Shown piece by piece: positions 6,255 to 6,657 of a stretch of 6,657 nucleotides of DNA (its first letter is position 1; each line of letters begins with the position of its first letter). The DNA lies in assembly GCA_903872005.1 (NCBI GenBank), contig CAIQJD010000515.1:1-6657 (forward strand), given 5' to 3'. The notes under the pieces were generated by a model. The model searched no databases. It was not told the origin of the DNA and saw nothing but the letters and a program-made list of their open reading frames with translations. A program made the translations under genes and the position numbers. This DNA is from an uncultured bacterium (lineage in GTDB: Bacteria > Chloroflexota > Anaerolineae > JACIWP01).

Positions 6255-6657
6255 GCCGGCGGGTCTGGCTGGCCGCGGCGCTGCTTGCCATCACGCTCCT
6301 GGCCGCCTGGCTGCGTCTGGATGGGCTGGGCCGGCGTGGCTTCTGGCGCGACGAGGCGCAGTGCATCGTCATCGCCCAGAAAACCTTTCCCGCCGGCATC
6401 ATCGAAGCCCTGCGCCACGAGGCGCACCCGCCATTCTATTATCTGCTACAACACTTCTGGATGGGCATAGTCGGCATGACCGAGTTCCGCGTGCGGCTCC
6501 TCTCGGCCGCGCCGGCCATCCTCTTCGTGCCGCTCCTCTTCTTTGCCGGCCGGCGCTTCTTCGGCGATCTGGCCGGCCTGGGCGCGGCCCTGGTCGGGGC
6601 GGTCGCGCCGCTGCACATCGCCCTGGCGCAGTCGGCGCGCGGCTATACCTGGCTGGC
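6251..6657 (+). CDS. GT-C membrane glycosyltransferase, third copy (3' truncated)
   Basis: The first 135 residues of a polytopic membrane glycosyltransferase, cut by the right edge. Helix 1 (about 5-20) is followed by LRLDGL (21-26) and FWRDEA (31-36), the first outer loop with the acidic catalytic-site residues. HEAHPPFYYLLQHFW (56-70) follows, the typical H-P-P-x-Y-Y motif of bacterial PMT_2-like enzymes, then EFRVRLLSA (78-86), two more helices and AQSARGYTWL, a variant of the common QEAR-Y-L motif. It resembles the GT-C gene at 3184 in its LRLDGL region. It probably transfers a sugar from a lipid-phosphate donor outside the membrane. The start is TTG 6251, overlapping the previous stop as TTGA; an in-frame TAA at 6233-6235 excludes upstream starts, and the next in-frame ATG would delete the catalytic loop. 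Confidence 0.85.
   Translation, partial: MSRRVWLAAALLAITLLAAWLRLDGLGRRGFWRDEAQCIVIAQKTFPAGIIEALRHEAHPPFYYLLQHFWMGIVGMTEFRVRLLSAAPAILFVPLLFFAGRRFFGDLAGLGAALVGAVAPLHIALAQSARGYTWL

Noticed and set aside
1..6657. tRNA, rRNA, CRISPR array, insertion sequence or toxin-antitoxin pair
   Set aside because: No clover-leaf, regular repeat-spacer pattern, transposase motif, terminal inverted repeats or small paired genes were seen on either strand.

Overview
The window is a dense, GC-rich stretch (about two thirds G+C by eye). All eight recognisable protein-coding genes lie on the + strand and are packed into what looks like one or two transcription units for cell-surface polysaccharide or lipid-linked sugar synthesis. 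Ribosome binding sites are Shine-Dalgarno type, start codons include GTG and TTG, and neighbouring genes overlap by 4 to 38 bases, so this is bacterial. The gene families, and a very strong excess of the palindrome GCCGGC, resemble GC-rich environmental Chloroflexota (Anaerolineae/Caldilineae-like). That placement is an inference from style; there is no marker gene here.

Layout. (1) 2-451: C-terminal part of a polysaccharide deacetylase of the DUF3473/XrtA-associated type, cut by the left edge. (2) 452-527: the only real intergenic gap, with a perfect 8-bp GC-rich inverted repeat and a run of four 7-bp units. (3) 528-932: DUF2304 small membrane protein with three predicted helices and a charged tail. 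(4) 898-2544: GT-C membrane glycosyltransferase (ArnT/PMT-like). (5) 2507-3187: class I methyltransferase with an NPP motif. (6) 3184-4761: second GT-C glycosyltransferase. (7) 4798-5634: soluble GT2 glycosyltransferase of the polyprenyl-phosphate sugar synthase type. (8) 5631-6254: second class I methyltransferase. (9) 6251-end: third GT-C glycosyltransferase, starting with TTG and cut by the right edge.

How they may work together (inference). The GT2 enzyme would load a sugar from a nucleotide donor onto a polyprenyl phosphate at the cytoplasmic face, possibly held at the membrane by a small partner such as the DUF2304 protein. The GT-C enzymes would use such lipid-linked sugars on the outer face of the membrane to decorate a glycan, lipid or protein. 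The deacetylase and the two methyltransferases would modify sugars or lipid intermediates. None of the substrates can be read from the sequence.

I found no RNA gene, CRISPR array, mobile element or defence system, and no clear evidence for a wholly new system. The most unusual signal at sequence level is the roughly tenfold excess of GCCGGC (about 88 copies counted by eye, in all reading frames and also between genes). The next most interesting points are the intergenic repeat block and the pairing of a DUF2304 protein with a soluble lipid-phosphate sugar synthase and three GT-C enzymes.
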